A DNA stretch of 64,000 nucleotides, taken from the NCBI GenBank assembly GCA_031407985.1, contig JANOJB010000127.1, positions 1 to 64,000 on the forward strand, given 5' to 3'. Below the pieces are notes generated by a model, which was not told where the DNA came from, made no database searches, and saw nothing but the letters and a program-made list of their open reading frames with translations. The stretch is from FEN-1088 sp031407985. GTDB taxonomy: Bacteria > Myxococcota_A > Polyangia > Fen-1088. Both the position numbers and the translations under genes were made by a program. Shown piece by piece: positions 7,457 through 15,873 of the stretch (the stretch's first letter is position 1; every line of letters begins with the position of its first letter).

Positions 7457-9460
7457 ATGACCAGATCAGTGACCGCCTCCCTGGGATTGCTTTGCTTCGC
7501 GGCCGGCCTGGGCTGCGCCACGCCACCGCCCGTCACCGCGCAGGGCCTGACGCTGAAGAAGGTGGTCATCTACCGAAACGGCGTTGGGTATTTCGAACGC
7601 GGCGGGCGTGTCGCCTCGGATCGCGTGCAGTTCAGGGTTCGAAAGGACGAGGTGGGGGATTTCCTGGCCACGCTGGCGGTGCTCGAGCGCGGGGGCAGCT
7701 CGGTGCGATCGGCATCGTTTCCCCTCGATGTTCAGAAGGACGGTGGGACCGTGCCCTCCCCGTCGCCGCCCCCTCCCGGCCAACCGCATCTGCCGTTTGC
7801 TTCGGCGTCACAGCCCGCGCCCGGCAACCAGCCGGCTGGTGACAATCCCAACAAACTGCTGACCGTCGTCATGTCGCTGGATGGGCGTGAACACGATTTG
7901 CAGGTCGGCTACATCGCGGCAACCCCGATCTGGCGTCCGTCGTATCGCCTGGTGATCGAAAAGGACGGCGCCAACCTGCAAGCCTGGGGCATCGTCCAGA
8001 ATCAGTCGGGAGAAGACTGGAACAACGTTTCGTTGTCGCTGATCGCCGAGGCGCCGCTGGCGTTCGATGCGTCGCTGGCCACGCCGGTCATCCCACCGCG
8101 ACCGACCGTCACCGATGGCGGCGACGTGATTGCCGTTGTCCCGCGCAGCGAGACCAGTCTGGCCGAAGCGCCCCCAGCGCCGCCCGCCGGCATGCCGATG
8201 GCGGCGCCGGCCGAGATGGACATGGAAATGGACGACAGGGAAGAGGTATCGGTGGCGTCACGAGCGCCTGGAAAGGCCGAAGCCAAGAAGGGCAAGCGCA
8301 TGGCACCGGCCCCTCTGTCTTCCATCGGCAAAGGACGTGCCGGAGGCGGCGGAGCCAGCTTCGGCATGGCGGCACCAGCGATGGGTCAGATGGCACCGCA
8401 GCAAGCCTATTCGCGGCAGACCAAAAACCTGTCGGCGCTGGCGGCCATCGGCCTGCAGGCGGGGGCCACCCGCTACGAACTTCCCATGCCTGTCACCATT
8501 CCCAACCACAGCGCCACCATGGTGATGCTGCTGGATCGGCATGTCGCCGGCGAAGCGATCGCGCTTTACGCGCCCGACGGCGGCGTTCCGGATTCCACGG
8601 CGCACCCGTTTCGCGTCGCGCGTTTCACCAACCAGACCGGCGGTCTGCTGGAACGCGGACCCTTGGCGATCTTCTCGGAGGGTGCGTTTCTGGGACAGGG
8701 CATGGCGGATCCCTTGCCCGACGGCGCCACCGCGACGGTGCCGTTCGCGATGGATCGTACGTTGGCGGTGGACGTCACCCGTGAAAATCGCGAAGAAGGC
8801 GCGCGGCTGGCCCACATCGAGGGCGGCAACCTGATCATCGTGCGCGATCAGGTCTGGCTGACCAAGTACCACGTGAAGAACGGCGCCGATCGTTCAGCCA
8901 AGCTGTTGGTCAAGCACCCACGCGTGGGCGGCGCGCGTCTGAACAAACCCCCGGCCGGCACCGAGGACAACGTCGGCACGGGTAGCGCGCTGGTTCCGAC
9001 GCCGGTCGGACCACGCGCCAAGATCGATCTGACGCTGGACGAACGACAAGAGACGCAACGGAATCTCGCGTGGTTGTCGCCTCTGGCCGACGAGGCGGTG
9101 AAGGCCTACGTGGCGGACAACCGCGCCAATCCCGGGATCGTCACGCAGCTGAAGGTCGCCTGGGACATTCGTCAGGCGTTGGTGAAGGCGACCGAGCAGC
9201 ACCAGAAATTGTCAACCGAGGATCAGGAGCGGCGGCGCGCGACCGAGGAGACGCGCGCCAATCTGAAGGCGCTGGAGAAGAACGCCGCGGCCGCCGATCT
9301 GCGCGCGAAGTTGACCGGCCGCCTGGCAACGGATTCGGCCCGTTTGGACGTTCTGGGCAAACAGCTGGTCGAGGCCGGATTGCGCGTCAACGAGAACCAG
9401 ATCCGTTTTCAGGAAGCCATCCGCGCGATCAAGCTGACGGAACCCCTTCCGCCGGCATAA
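7457..9460 (+). CDS. DUF4139-type lipoprotein
   Basis: 667 residues from the ATG at 7457, chosen over an in-frame upstream ATG at 7391 because it directly precedes the export signal and has a purine-rich site at about 7445. The signal ends in AGLGC (Cys20), a weak lipobox. The N-terminal domain starts LKKVVIYRNGVGYFERGG, typical of DUF4139/DUF4140-like proteins. Residues about 110-220 and 340-580 look like the paired beta-sandwich domain. Between them is an acidic Met-rich and Lys/Gly-rich low-complexity insert (about 235-310). Residues about 590-660 are a charged predicted coiled coil. Function of the family is not established. Confidence 0.72.
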   Translation: MTRSVTASLGLLCFAAGLGCATPPPVTAQGLTLKKVVIYRNGVGYFERGGRVASDRVQFRVRKDEVGDFLATLAVLERGGSSVRSASFPLDVQKDGGTVPSPSPPPPGQPHLPFASASQPAPGNQPAGDNPNKLLTVVMSLDGREHDLQVGYIAATPIWRPSYRLVIEKDGANLQAWGIVQNQSGEDWNNVSLSLIAEAPLAFDASLATPVIPPRPTVTDGGDVIAVVPRSETSLAEAPPAPPAGMPMAAPAEMDMEMDDREEVSVASRAPGKAEAKKGKRMAPAPLSSIGKGRAGGGGASFGMAAPAMGQMAPQQAYSRQTKNLSALAAIGLQAGATRYELPMPVTIPNHSATMVMLLDRHVAGEAIALYAPDGGVPDSTAHPFRVARFTNQTGGLLERGPLAIFSEGAFLGQGMADPLPDGATATVPFAMDRTLAVDVTRENREEGARLAHIEGGNLIIVRDQVWLTKYHVKNGADRSAKLLVKHPRVGGARLNKPPAGTEDNVGTGSALVPTPVGPRAKIDLTLDERQETQRNLAWLSPLADEAVKAYVADNRANPGIVTQLKVAWDIRQALVKATEQHQKLSTEDQERRRATEETRANLKALEKNAAAADLRAKLTGRLATDSARLDVLGKQLVEAGLRVNENQIRFQEAIRAIKLTEPLPPA

Positions 9461-9461
9461 C

Positions 9462-11879
9462 TCACGCGACGATTCCTCCCCTTTGGTCCCTGGAAGCGCC
9501 GCTGTACTCCCCAGTCTCGAAGGCCGCGCGCAGGCTATCCAGTTCGAACGGCGTACAGCCCAACTGGGCGGCAATGTCTCCGGCACGCGCGCCCCGAGAC
9601 AAACGGTCGGCGACACCATCGACCAAATCGGCACGAATCGCCCGATCGCCAAAGACCGGATACCCTGTCGCCTCGTACGCCGCACGAGGAACGGAATCGA
9701 CGACCCGCAACGACGCCATCGTGGGACGCGGAAAGACGATCCGGGCGTCAGCCGCATGGGCGGCGAAATAGGCGTTGCACAGGGCTACGCGGGCCTGAAC
9801 CGCACCGGGATTCAGCAAGGCGGGGATGAACAGCACGCGGCGTCCGCGCTTGATGCCAAGATGCCGCAATCGACCAATCGCGGCGCCGTCCAGGGTGCCC
9901 AACTGCGCTTGCGCCAGATGGGCCGGAACCGTACCCAGGCCTTGCTCCAGTTGATAGAGGATGCCGCGTTCGCCGGGCGTCGCGTTGGAAGCCCTTTGTG
10001 CACTTCGCAGAGGCGTCACCAAATCCGCCACCAGATCACGGGCCCAGGCCAACAACCGCCGCGACAAACGCAGGCGGGCACCCGCCCCCAGTTCACGTTG
10101 GGTGACCAGCAGGACCTCGGGATGAAGCAAATCCACCCCCGCGACCAGGCGCGCCACAATCTCGTCGTCAAACGCGATGCGCTCGTCGCGCACCAGGCGA
10201 AATCGCGCGTGGGAGGCCCCCGTGATGTCCTCGACCCAGCTGGAATGATCGGACCAGGCGACCCCGGGCGCTTTCAAAGCCCCGTCGACCGACGTCCCTC
10301 CAAGGTCCGCCCGCATGTGGGCCAGCAATTGCTCGGCGAAACTTTGCGGCGATGGCGGCCGGCCCGCGACAGGCCCCGCGGATCGCGGCTTCGGCGTGCG
10401 GCGCCGCGCGTGTGGATCCACGAACGTCGCCACCAGTTTGTCGTGCAGCGCATCCGACAGACGATCTTCGATCTCGCGAGCGCGACTTTGCCATGCGGCT
10501 GCGTCGTTCACCCAGCGCGACTGATTCGACACGTAGGTCCACGTGCGAATGCCGGCCATCCGCGCAAGCAGGGTTTCCAGATCCCCTTCGATGTTGTCCA
10601 GGCGGTCTACATGGGACGCGATCCAATCGTCGGACAGCCGACTGCTCCGTTTCTCTTGATCGCTTAACTGCAAAAACAGCGATTCCACGAGCAAAAAGTG
10701 ATCGTCCAGTTTGAACGATCGAAAATCGGGCACCTGGCACACCTGCCACAACAGCGATACGGACGCGCCCGCGGTCAGTCGAGCGAGGATCTCCGGTTGC
10801 CGGGACAGGTACTGCAACGCGCGCGCGTCCTCGGCGCGATCGGCCGCGGACAGATGCGGCGCCGAGGGGCGCCGACCAAGATCGGCGCGAAGGGTTTCCA
10901 AGTTGGTCGTATCGAGATCGTGGGCGCGCCAATACACACGCGTCTCCGGCGCGAAGCGATGCCGTTCGATCGCCCGGACCGTGGCGGGCGATAATGCAGG
11001 CAGCGGATCCAACGTGGCGAACTGGCCGTCATTCGCATGCCGTCCGGCCCGCCCCGCGATCTGGGCCAGTTCGGAATCGCGAAGGTCGCGACGTTTTTGG
11101 CCATCGAACTTTTCAAGATCGGCGAAGGCAACGCAGCCCACATCCATGTTCAGCCCCATGCCGATGGCGTCGGTGGCCACCAGATAATCCACCTCGCCCG
11201 CCTGGTACATGGCGACCTGCGCGTTCCGGACACGCGGCGACAGCGCACCAAGCACGATGGCCGCGCCCCCGCGGCGCGCCCGCAGGCGGGCGCCCAGATC
11301 GTAAACACGAGTCGCCGAGAACGTGACCACGGCACTACGCGGCGGCAAGGCGCCCAGCGACAAACGACCCGCGCTGGTCAAGGTCGACAGGCGGGGACGT
11401 GATTCGATTTGCACGCCCGGAACCAACTTGTCCAGGATCGGACGCATGGTGTCGGCGCCCATCAGATAGGTCTCGCGATCGCCGCGCGCGTGTTGCAGAC
11501 GATCGGTGAACACATGGCCCCGCTCGGGATGCGCCGCCAACTGAATTTCATCGACGGCGACAAAGTCCACGCCGCCCCCCGGCAACTGCCGGGGATCCAG
11601 CATGGCTTCCACCGTGCAGATCCAATAGCGGGGGTGCGCTGGCACGCGTTTCTCCTCTCCGGTCACCAGCGCCACCGCGCGTTCACCAACACGCGCGGTG
11701 ACACGGTCATAGACCTCGCGGGCCAACAGACGCAGGGGCAATCCGATCATTCCCGTCGGATGCTCCAGCATCCGTTCGATCGCGCGATGGGTCTTGCCGG
11801 TGTTCGTCGGCCCAAGGATCGCCGTGACCGGGGAACCGGCCGACCCCTGAATTTCCTGCGAACGACCGAGGCGCGGCAT
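9462..11879 (-). CDS. Suv3-like ATP-dependent RNA helicase (SF2)
   Basis: 805 residues from the ATG at 11879; an upstream in-frame extension to 12035 runs through the neighbour's terminator and is unlikely to be translated. Motif I is GPTNTGKT (23-30) and motif II is DEIQ (110-113), the version found in SUPV3L1/Suv3 helicases rather than DEAD or DEAH. Motif III-like FSATRVYD, the motif V segment TDAIGMGLNMD and motif VI QIAGRAGRH follow. The C-terminal half carries a long helical extension. Family members unwind RNA for degradation. The gene is convergent with the DUF4139 gene, with one base between the stops. No ribosome-binding site is obvious, so the exact start is less certain. Confidence 0.88.
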   Translation of the reverse strand: MPRLGRSQEIQGSAGSPVTAILGPTNTGKTHRAIERMLEHPTGMIGLPLRLLAREVYDRVTARVGERAVALVTGEEKRVPAHPRYWICTVEAMLDPRQLPGGGVDFVAVDEIQLAAHPERGHVFTDRLQHARGDRETYLMGADTMRPILDKLVPGVQIESRPRLSTLTSAGRLSLGALPPRSAVVTFSATRVYDLGARLRARRGGAAIVLGALSPRVRNAQVAMYQAGEVDYLVATDAIGMGLNMDVGCVAFADLEKFDGQKRRDLRDSELAQIAGRAGRHANDGQFATLDPLPALSPATVRAIERHRFAPETRVYWRAHDLDTTNLETLRADLGRRPSAPHLSAADRAEDARALQYLSRQPEILARLTAGASVSLLWQVCQVPDFRSFKLDDHFLLVESLFLQLSDQEKRSSRLSDDWIASHVDRLDNIEGDLETLLARMAGIRTWTYVSNQSRWVNDAAAWQSRAREIEDRLSDALHDKLVATFVDPHARRRTPKPRSAGPVAGRPPSPQSFAEQLLAHMRADLGGTSVDGALKAPGVAWSDHSSWVEDITGASHARFRLVRDERIAFDDEIVARLVAGVDLLHPEVLLVTQRELGAGARLRLSRRLLAWARDLVADLVTPLRSAQRASNATPGERGILYQLEQGLGTVPAHLAQAQLGTLDGAAIGRLRHLGIKRGRRVLFIPALLNPGAVQARVALCNAYFAAHAADARIVFPRPTMASLRVVDSVPRAAYEATGYPVFGDRAIRADLVDGVADRLSRGARAGDIAAQLGCTPFELDSLRAAFETGEYSGASRDQRGGIVA

Positions 11880-11977
11880 GGCGTGAATCAAGCAGCTTAG
11901 CAGCCAAATTTTCGAACACGGGGTCGGCTTCGATCGTCCGTCAAGGTTCGATTGCGCGTCGCGACGCCAGTCTGAAC

Positions 11978-12019
11978 AAAAAACACCACGGCCAGACAGT
12001 CGCCTGTCCAGCCGTGGTG
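11978..12019 (-). terminator. intrinsic terminator of the FAS1 lipoprotein gene
   Basis: CACCACGGC at 11984-11992 pairs with GCCGTGGTG at 12011-12019. After a two-base mismatch, GACAG and CTGTC extend the stem around a small loop. A run of six A at 11978-11983 becomes a U tract when read leftward. It lies 43 bases after the stop codon at 12062, so it should end transcripts from the FAS1 gene before the helicase gene. Confidence 0.9.
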
Positions 12020-12061
12020 AGAGGGAACACCTCACGATCGCTTGTGCGAAAATTCTGCCTA

Positions 12062-13117
12062 CTACTTCGGCAACAGGACCGTGTCGATGACGTGAATGAC
12101 ACCATTCGACGCCAAGACATCGGTCGCGGTGACATTCGCATCGTTTACCTTCACGGACGATCCTGAAACGGTGATTGAGACATCCTGTCCCTGAACCGTC
12201 GTCGCCTTGGTCAGCGTCACCACGGTGGCGGCCAACACCTTCCCGGAAACCACGTGGTACGTCAGTACCTTCTGCAGCATGGCCTTGTTCTCCGGCTTCA
12301 GCAGGTTGTCGACGGTTCCAGCCGGCAACTTGGCGAACGCAGCGTCAGTGGGCGCGAATACAGTGAACGGGCCAGTCCCCTTCAACGTGGTCACCAGATC
12401 TGCCGCGGTCAGCGCCGCCGCCAGGGTATTGAAGCTACCCGCCGCCACCGCCGTATCCACGATGTCCTTCAGCGCCACCGTACCGCCAGTCCCCCCTGCC
12501 CCGGTGCCTGCTGCAGGAGGCAACAGGACCGTGTCGATGACGTGAATGACACCATTCGACGCCAAGACATCGGTCGCGGTGACATTCGCGTCGTTCACCT
12601 TCACGGACGATCCTGAAACGGTGATTGAGACATCCTGTCCCTGAACTGTCGTCGCCTTGGTCAGCGTCACCACGGTGGCGGCCAACACCTTCCCGGAAAC
12701 CACGTGGTACGTCAGTACCTTCTGCAGCATGGCCTTGTTCTCCGGCTTCAGCAGGTTGTCGACGGTACCAGCCGGCAACTTGGCGAACGCAGCGTCAGTG
12801 GGCGCGAATACAGTGAACGGGCCAGTCCCCTTCAACGTGGTCACCAGATCTGCCGCGGTCAGCGCCGCCGCCAGGGTATTGAAGCTACCCGCCGCCACCG
12901 CTGTATCCACGATGTCCTTCAGCGCCACCGTACCGCCCATGCCGGCTACTCCCGCGCCGCCTGTACCAGGGCTTGTCGTCCCGCCGGTGCCAGTCCTTCC
13001 ACCCGGACTTGCTGGGGCGGAACTCTCGTCGCATCCGATCTGAGCGACCGCGCCTGCCAGTAGCACCATTGCCATTAACCCTGACTTGGATCCCATTAAT
13101 GTCGCCTGTGTATTCAT
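12062..13117 (-). CDS. lipoprotein with two identical FAS1 (fasciclin) domains
   Basis: 351 residues. The ATG at 13117 is preferred over a TTG at 13129 because GGAG lies six bases before it. The signal ends in AQIGC (Cys29), giving lipid anchoring, then a short Gly/Thr linker. Two FAS1 domains of about 139 residues follow, joined by a Pro/Ala/Gly linker; each has the hallmark LTAADL, FTVFAPTDAAF and LTYHVV...GVIHVIDTVLLP elements. The two domains are identical in amino-acid sequence and differ at five synonymous bases. FAS1 domains act in adhesion and matrix contacts, so a surface adhesive role is likely. The gene stands alone between its own terminator and the imuA region. Confidence 0.93.
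   Translation of the reverse strand: MNTQATLMGSKSGLMAMVLLAGAVAQIGCDESSAPASPGGRTGTGGTTSPGTGGAGVAGMGGTVALKDIVDTAVAAGSFNTLAAALTAADLVTTLKGTGPFTVFAPTDAAFAKLPAGTVDNLLKPENKAMLQKVLTYHVVSGKVLAATVVTLTKATTVQGQDVSITVSGSSVKVNDANVTATDVLASNGVIHVIDTVLLPPAAGTGAGGTGGTVALKDIVDTAVAAGSFNTLAAALTAADLVTTLKGTGPFTVFAPTDAAFAKLPAGTVDNLLKPENKAMLQKVLTYHVVSGKVLAATVVTLTKATTVQGQDVSITVSGSSVKVNDANVTATDVLASNGVIHVIDTVLLPK
12069..12937 (-). repeat. two 419-bp direct copies, one per FAS1 domain
   Basis: Copy at 12069-12487 and copy at 12519-12937, offset by exactly 450 bases. I count five mismatches: two near 12140-12156 against 12590-12606, and one each near 12197/12647, 12317/12767 and 12452/12902. All are third-position changes and the encoded domains are identical. 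The spacer of 31 bases encodes the linker and is not conserved with the region upstream of the first domain. Confidence 0.95.
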
Positions 13118-13260
13118 GACGTTCTCCAAAGTTTGAATTTCCGCCCCGGTTTCAGGGGCACCTACCGCGGGGAATTATTCCGTCCGCTACCCTGGAGAAC
13201 GCAGCTGTCCGGAAGACGGTTACAGGTGAGGCTCAGGTAGGCGCGAAGGTCCAACTCGAC

Positions 13261-13491
13261 CATCGTGCGGCCGACTACGACCGCACCGACAAGCTGCTCG
13301 ACTACAAGCGTATTCCGTCCTTGCGGCATGTGGTGCACGTCGCGCAGGACGAGGCGCGCGTCGACGTCTGGAGTTCAGGGGACACGTGGTCCCACTCTTC
13401 GCACCGCCCCGGGGAGACGGCTCGGATCGACGCGATCGGTTGCGTTCTCGACGTGGCCAGTCTCTACCGGCATCCGATACCCGGAGGGTAA
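13261..13491 (+). pseudogene. 5'-truncated remnant of a Uma2-family (DUF820) nuclease gene
   Basis: The frame 13261-13491 has no start codon but encodes a recognisable Uma2 C-terminal end. It reads DRTDKLLDYKRIPSLRHVVHV, where the family has a conserved Asp/Lys...Tyr...IPSL element, then QDEARVDVW, PGETARID and a final LDVASLYRHP before TAA at 13489. The N-terminal half, including the first catalytic residues, is absent upstream. The frame stays open to about 13171 but that part does not look like the family. Uma2 genes are often multicopy in Myxococcota and Cyanobacteria. This copy is most likely dead. Confidence 0.72.
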
Positions 13492-13530
13492 ATCAACGGA
13501 CGTATTTGTTCGGGGATTGCGGCTTGGGCC

Positions 13531-13552
13531 TTGACCTGTTCGTATGTTCAGT
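13531..13552 (+). promoter_or_regulatory. candidate SOS promoter: -35 TTGACC with LexA-like box
   Basis: TTGACC at 13531-13536 fits a sigma-70 -35 element. Bases 13536-13552 match 14 of 17 positions of the LexA motif reported for Myxococcus xanthus as I recall it, CTRHAMRYBYGTTCAGS, including the whole GTTCAG half. The box overlaps the first possible imuA start codon (ATG 13544), so either the start lies further downstream or the operator sits across the start. A clear -10 was not identified. Confidence 0.6.
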
Positions 13553-14284
13553 GTCAGGCTTTCCTACGTGGGACTTCCGGTTTGGCAGATCGACAGCGCT
13601 TTGGCGGCGCTGGTGCAGCCGGCGTCGCGGCTTGAAAACGAACCGCGGCGGCGACGGTGCGCGACCGGACTTGCCGCGTTGGACGCGCAGCTTGGTGGCG
13701 GCTGGCCCGCGGCGTCGTTAAGTGAAATCGCCGGCCGGCGATCGGCGGGGCGAACGTCGGTTTTGTACGCCAGCCTGGCCGCAGCGATCGATCGCGGGCA
13801 GGCGGTGGCGCTGGTCGACGCGGGGGGGGTGTTCGATCCGCGATCGGCCGAGGAGGCCGGTGTCGTGCTGGCGCGGCTTTTGTGGATCCGCGCGGCGGGA
13901 CGAACGGTGTTGCAGGCGACCGATCTTCTGGTCGCGACCGGTGGTTTCGGATTCGTGGCGGTGGACTTCGGCGAACGGCCCGCGCGCGTACCCGACGCCG
14001 CGTGGTTGCGTTTGCGGCACGCGGCCGAGCGTCAGGGAACGGCGGTCCTGATCGCCGCCCCGTGGCGCATCGTCGGCGCGGTGGCGGCCGCCGCGGTGGT
14101 CATGCACGCGGCACAACCACAATTCGCCGCCGCCGGGGGACCGTTGTTGGTTGCACTGGAAACCCGCGCCACCGTCGAGCGCGTGGTCGGCATTTCGCCT
14201 CCGCCCGCGAACCAGCAGGTCCTGTGTTTTCGGGCGGACACAGCGCAACCACCGCAACCACTTTGGCCACGACGCCCACAATGA
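13544..14284 (+). CDS. imuA: ImuA-like protein (RecA-like, mutasome accessory)
   Basis: 246 residues at most. The N-terminal region contains CATGLAALDAQLGGGWP followed by LSEIAGRRSAGRTSVL, a RecA/SulA-type fold with a degenerate Walker A loop (residues 64-72). A hydrophobic strand VALVDAGGVFDP follows as the second RecA-like segment. Assignment as ImuA rests on this and on the ImuB gene 37 bases downstream. ImuA and ImuB normally support the error-prone polymerase DnaE2 during DNA damage. A LexA-like box covers the first ATG, so the true start may be a later codon, for example GTG 13568. No dnaE2 gene follows. Confidence 0.75.
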   Translation: MFSVRLSYVGLPVWQIDSALAALVQPASRLENEPRRRRCATGLAALDAQLGGGWPAASLSEIAGRRSAGRTSVLYASLAAAIDRGQAVALVDAGGVFDPRSAEEAGVVLARLLWIRAAGRTVLQATDLLVATGGFGFVAVDFGERPARVPDAAWLRLRHAAERQGTAVLIAAPWRIVGAVAAAAVVMHAAQPQFAAAGGPLLVALETRATVERVVGISPPPANQQVLCFRADTAQPPQPLWPRRPQ

Positions 14285-14321
14285 CCGCGCGGCCTACCCC
14301 TTTCGCCATTTTCCAGTTGTC

Positions 14322-15866
14322 ATGCGTCTTGCCTGTGTCTTCGTTCCTCAGATCGCGCTTCAGGCCGCCCTGCGCCGATGTCCCGAGTTGCGCGGGACGG
14401 CGGTGGCGCTGACCGAGACCAAGGTTCTGCGCAACGGACATGCCGGCCGCGCGAAGGTCGTGACGGTCAGCGCGGAGGCCCGGCGCGCAGGCGTCCGGCC
14501 GGGATTGACGGCGGCGCAAGCGGCGGCGGCGTGTCCCAGCCTGGCGCTGCTGCCTGTCGCCGACGCCGATCTGGCCGCCGCCGAAGCGGCGCTGGGAGAT
14601 CTCGCATTCGGATTCGCGCCGCGCATCGATCGCGAACCCGGTCGCGTCTTCTTCGAGATCGGCGATCTGGGGCAGCTTTACCCGACGGAGGCGGCGGTCA
14701 CGCAAGCGATCCAGGCGCGCGCGCTGCACGTCGGACTGGGCGTGCGCGTCGCGATCGCGGCACACAAAGGCGTGGCGCGCGTCGCGACCCGGGCGGCCGA
14801 GCGCGCGGTTGTACCGACCGGTCGCGAGGCGTCCTTCCTGGCTCCCCTGCCCTTGCGCGTGCTTGGCGAACCGCTGGCGCCGGCAACCGCCGACACCTTT
14901 GGCCGCTGGGGACTGGCCACCGTGGGCGCGCTGGCGAAACTGTCCGCCGCCGACGTGGGACTGCGCCTGGGAGCCGACGGCGCGCGTTTGCATCGCCTGG
15001 CGCGCGGCGAGGACGACGAACCGTTTTTGCCGGCGCTGCCGGCCGACGCCGTCGAAGAAGGCGTCGATCTGGATGACGCCATCGCGGAGCTGGAACCGCT
15101 GTCGTTCGTGTTGCGCGGGGTTTTCGATCGCGTGTTGGCGCGGCTGGCCTGCCGCAGCCTGGCCTGCGCGGCGATCACGCTGCGTTTTCAGCTTGAATCA
15201 CGCGCGTTCGACGTCCGTGAGGTAAATCTGGCCGCGCCCACGCGCGAAACCGCGCCGTTGTTGCAACTGGCGCGACTGGATCTGACGCGCCGGCCGCCCG
15301 ACGCGCCCATCGTCGCGGTGCTGGTGGTCGCGCGACCCGCCCGTGCGCGCACGGCCCAACTGGATTTCCTGCGCCCGACGGGACCCGCGCCCGATCGTTT
15401 GGCCGCGACCATCGCGCGATTGGGTGCGCTGTGTGGCCCCGACAACGTGGGCGCCCCACGCGCGGAGGACACCTGGCGCGAGGAGGCCGTCGGTCTCACG
15501 GCGTTCGTATTGGGGGAGCCCGGCGCCGCACCCCGGGCGGTGGCGACAACGACGCCCGCAACCGATGCCCATGCGCGCGCGTTGACCATCCGGCGTTATC
15601 GTCCCCCTGAGGAAATCGAAGTCATGCTGGGGCCCGACGGTCCCGCGGCCTTGCGCGGCAAGGACACCACCGCGCGCATTCTGATCGCCGCCGGTCCCTA
15701 CCGCGCCAGCGGCGAATGGTGGCGTCCCGATGATGGAAAGCACACGTCCGATGTCAGTGGGTTTTCCCGCGACTACTGGGACGTCCATGCGTCGGACGGC
15801 GCGCTTTACCGCCTGCACCACGATCGCCATCACGACCGCTGGTACCTGGACGGTTATTACGATTAG
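14322..15866 (+). CDS. imuB: ImuB, Y-family polymerase-like protein without catalytic residues
   Basis: 514 residues from the ATG at 14322; an ATG at 14281 is in another frame. The N-terminus LACVFVPQIALQAALRRCPEL aligns with the first strand of Y-family polymerases but lacks the metal-binding Asp. The region of the SIDE motif reads VFFEIGDL, so those acidic residues are not in the active arrangement either. The finger/thumb regions and a little-finger-like domain (about 230-340) are present. The C-terminal 120 residues end in a His/Tyr/Trp-rich segment common to ImuB proteins (WRPDDGKH, RDYWDVHASDG, YRLHHDR). ImuB acts as a non-catalytic hub linking the beta clamp, ImuA and DnaE2. Confidence 0.88.
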   Translation: MRLACVFVPQIALQAALRRCPELRGTAVALTETKVLRNGHAGRAKVVTVSAEARRAGVRPGLTAAQAAAACPSLALLPVADADLAAAEAALGDLAFGFAPRIDREPGRVFFEIGDLGQLYPTEAAVTQAIQARALHVGLGVRVAIAAHKGVARVATRAAERAVVPTGREASFLAPLPLRVLGEPLAPATADTFGRWGLATVGALAKLSAADVGLRLGADGARLHRLARGEDDEPFLPALPADAVEEGVDLDDAIAELEPLSFVLRGVFDRVLARLACRSLACAAITLRFQLESRAFDVREVNLAAPTRETAPLLQLARLDLTRRPPDAPIVAVLVVARPARARTAQLDFLRPTGPAPDRLAATIARLGALCGPDNVGAPRAEDTWREEAVGLTAFVLGEPGAAPRAVATTTPATDAHARALTIRRYRPPEEIEVMLGPDGPAALRGKDTTARILIAAGPYRASGEWWRPDDGKHTSDVSGFSRDYWDVHASDGALYRLHHDRHHDRWYLDGYYD

Positions 15867-15873
15867 CGCAACG

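Noticed and set aside
9483..10667. 394-codon frame opposite the helicase
   Set aside because: Composition is typical of antisense to GC-rich coding sequence; the helicase is clear.
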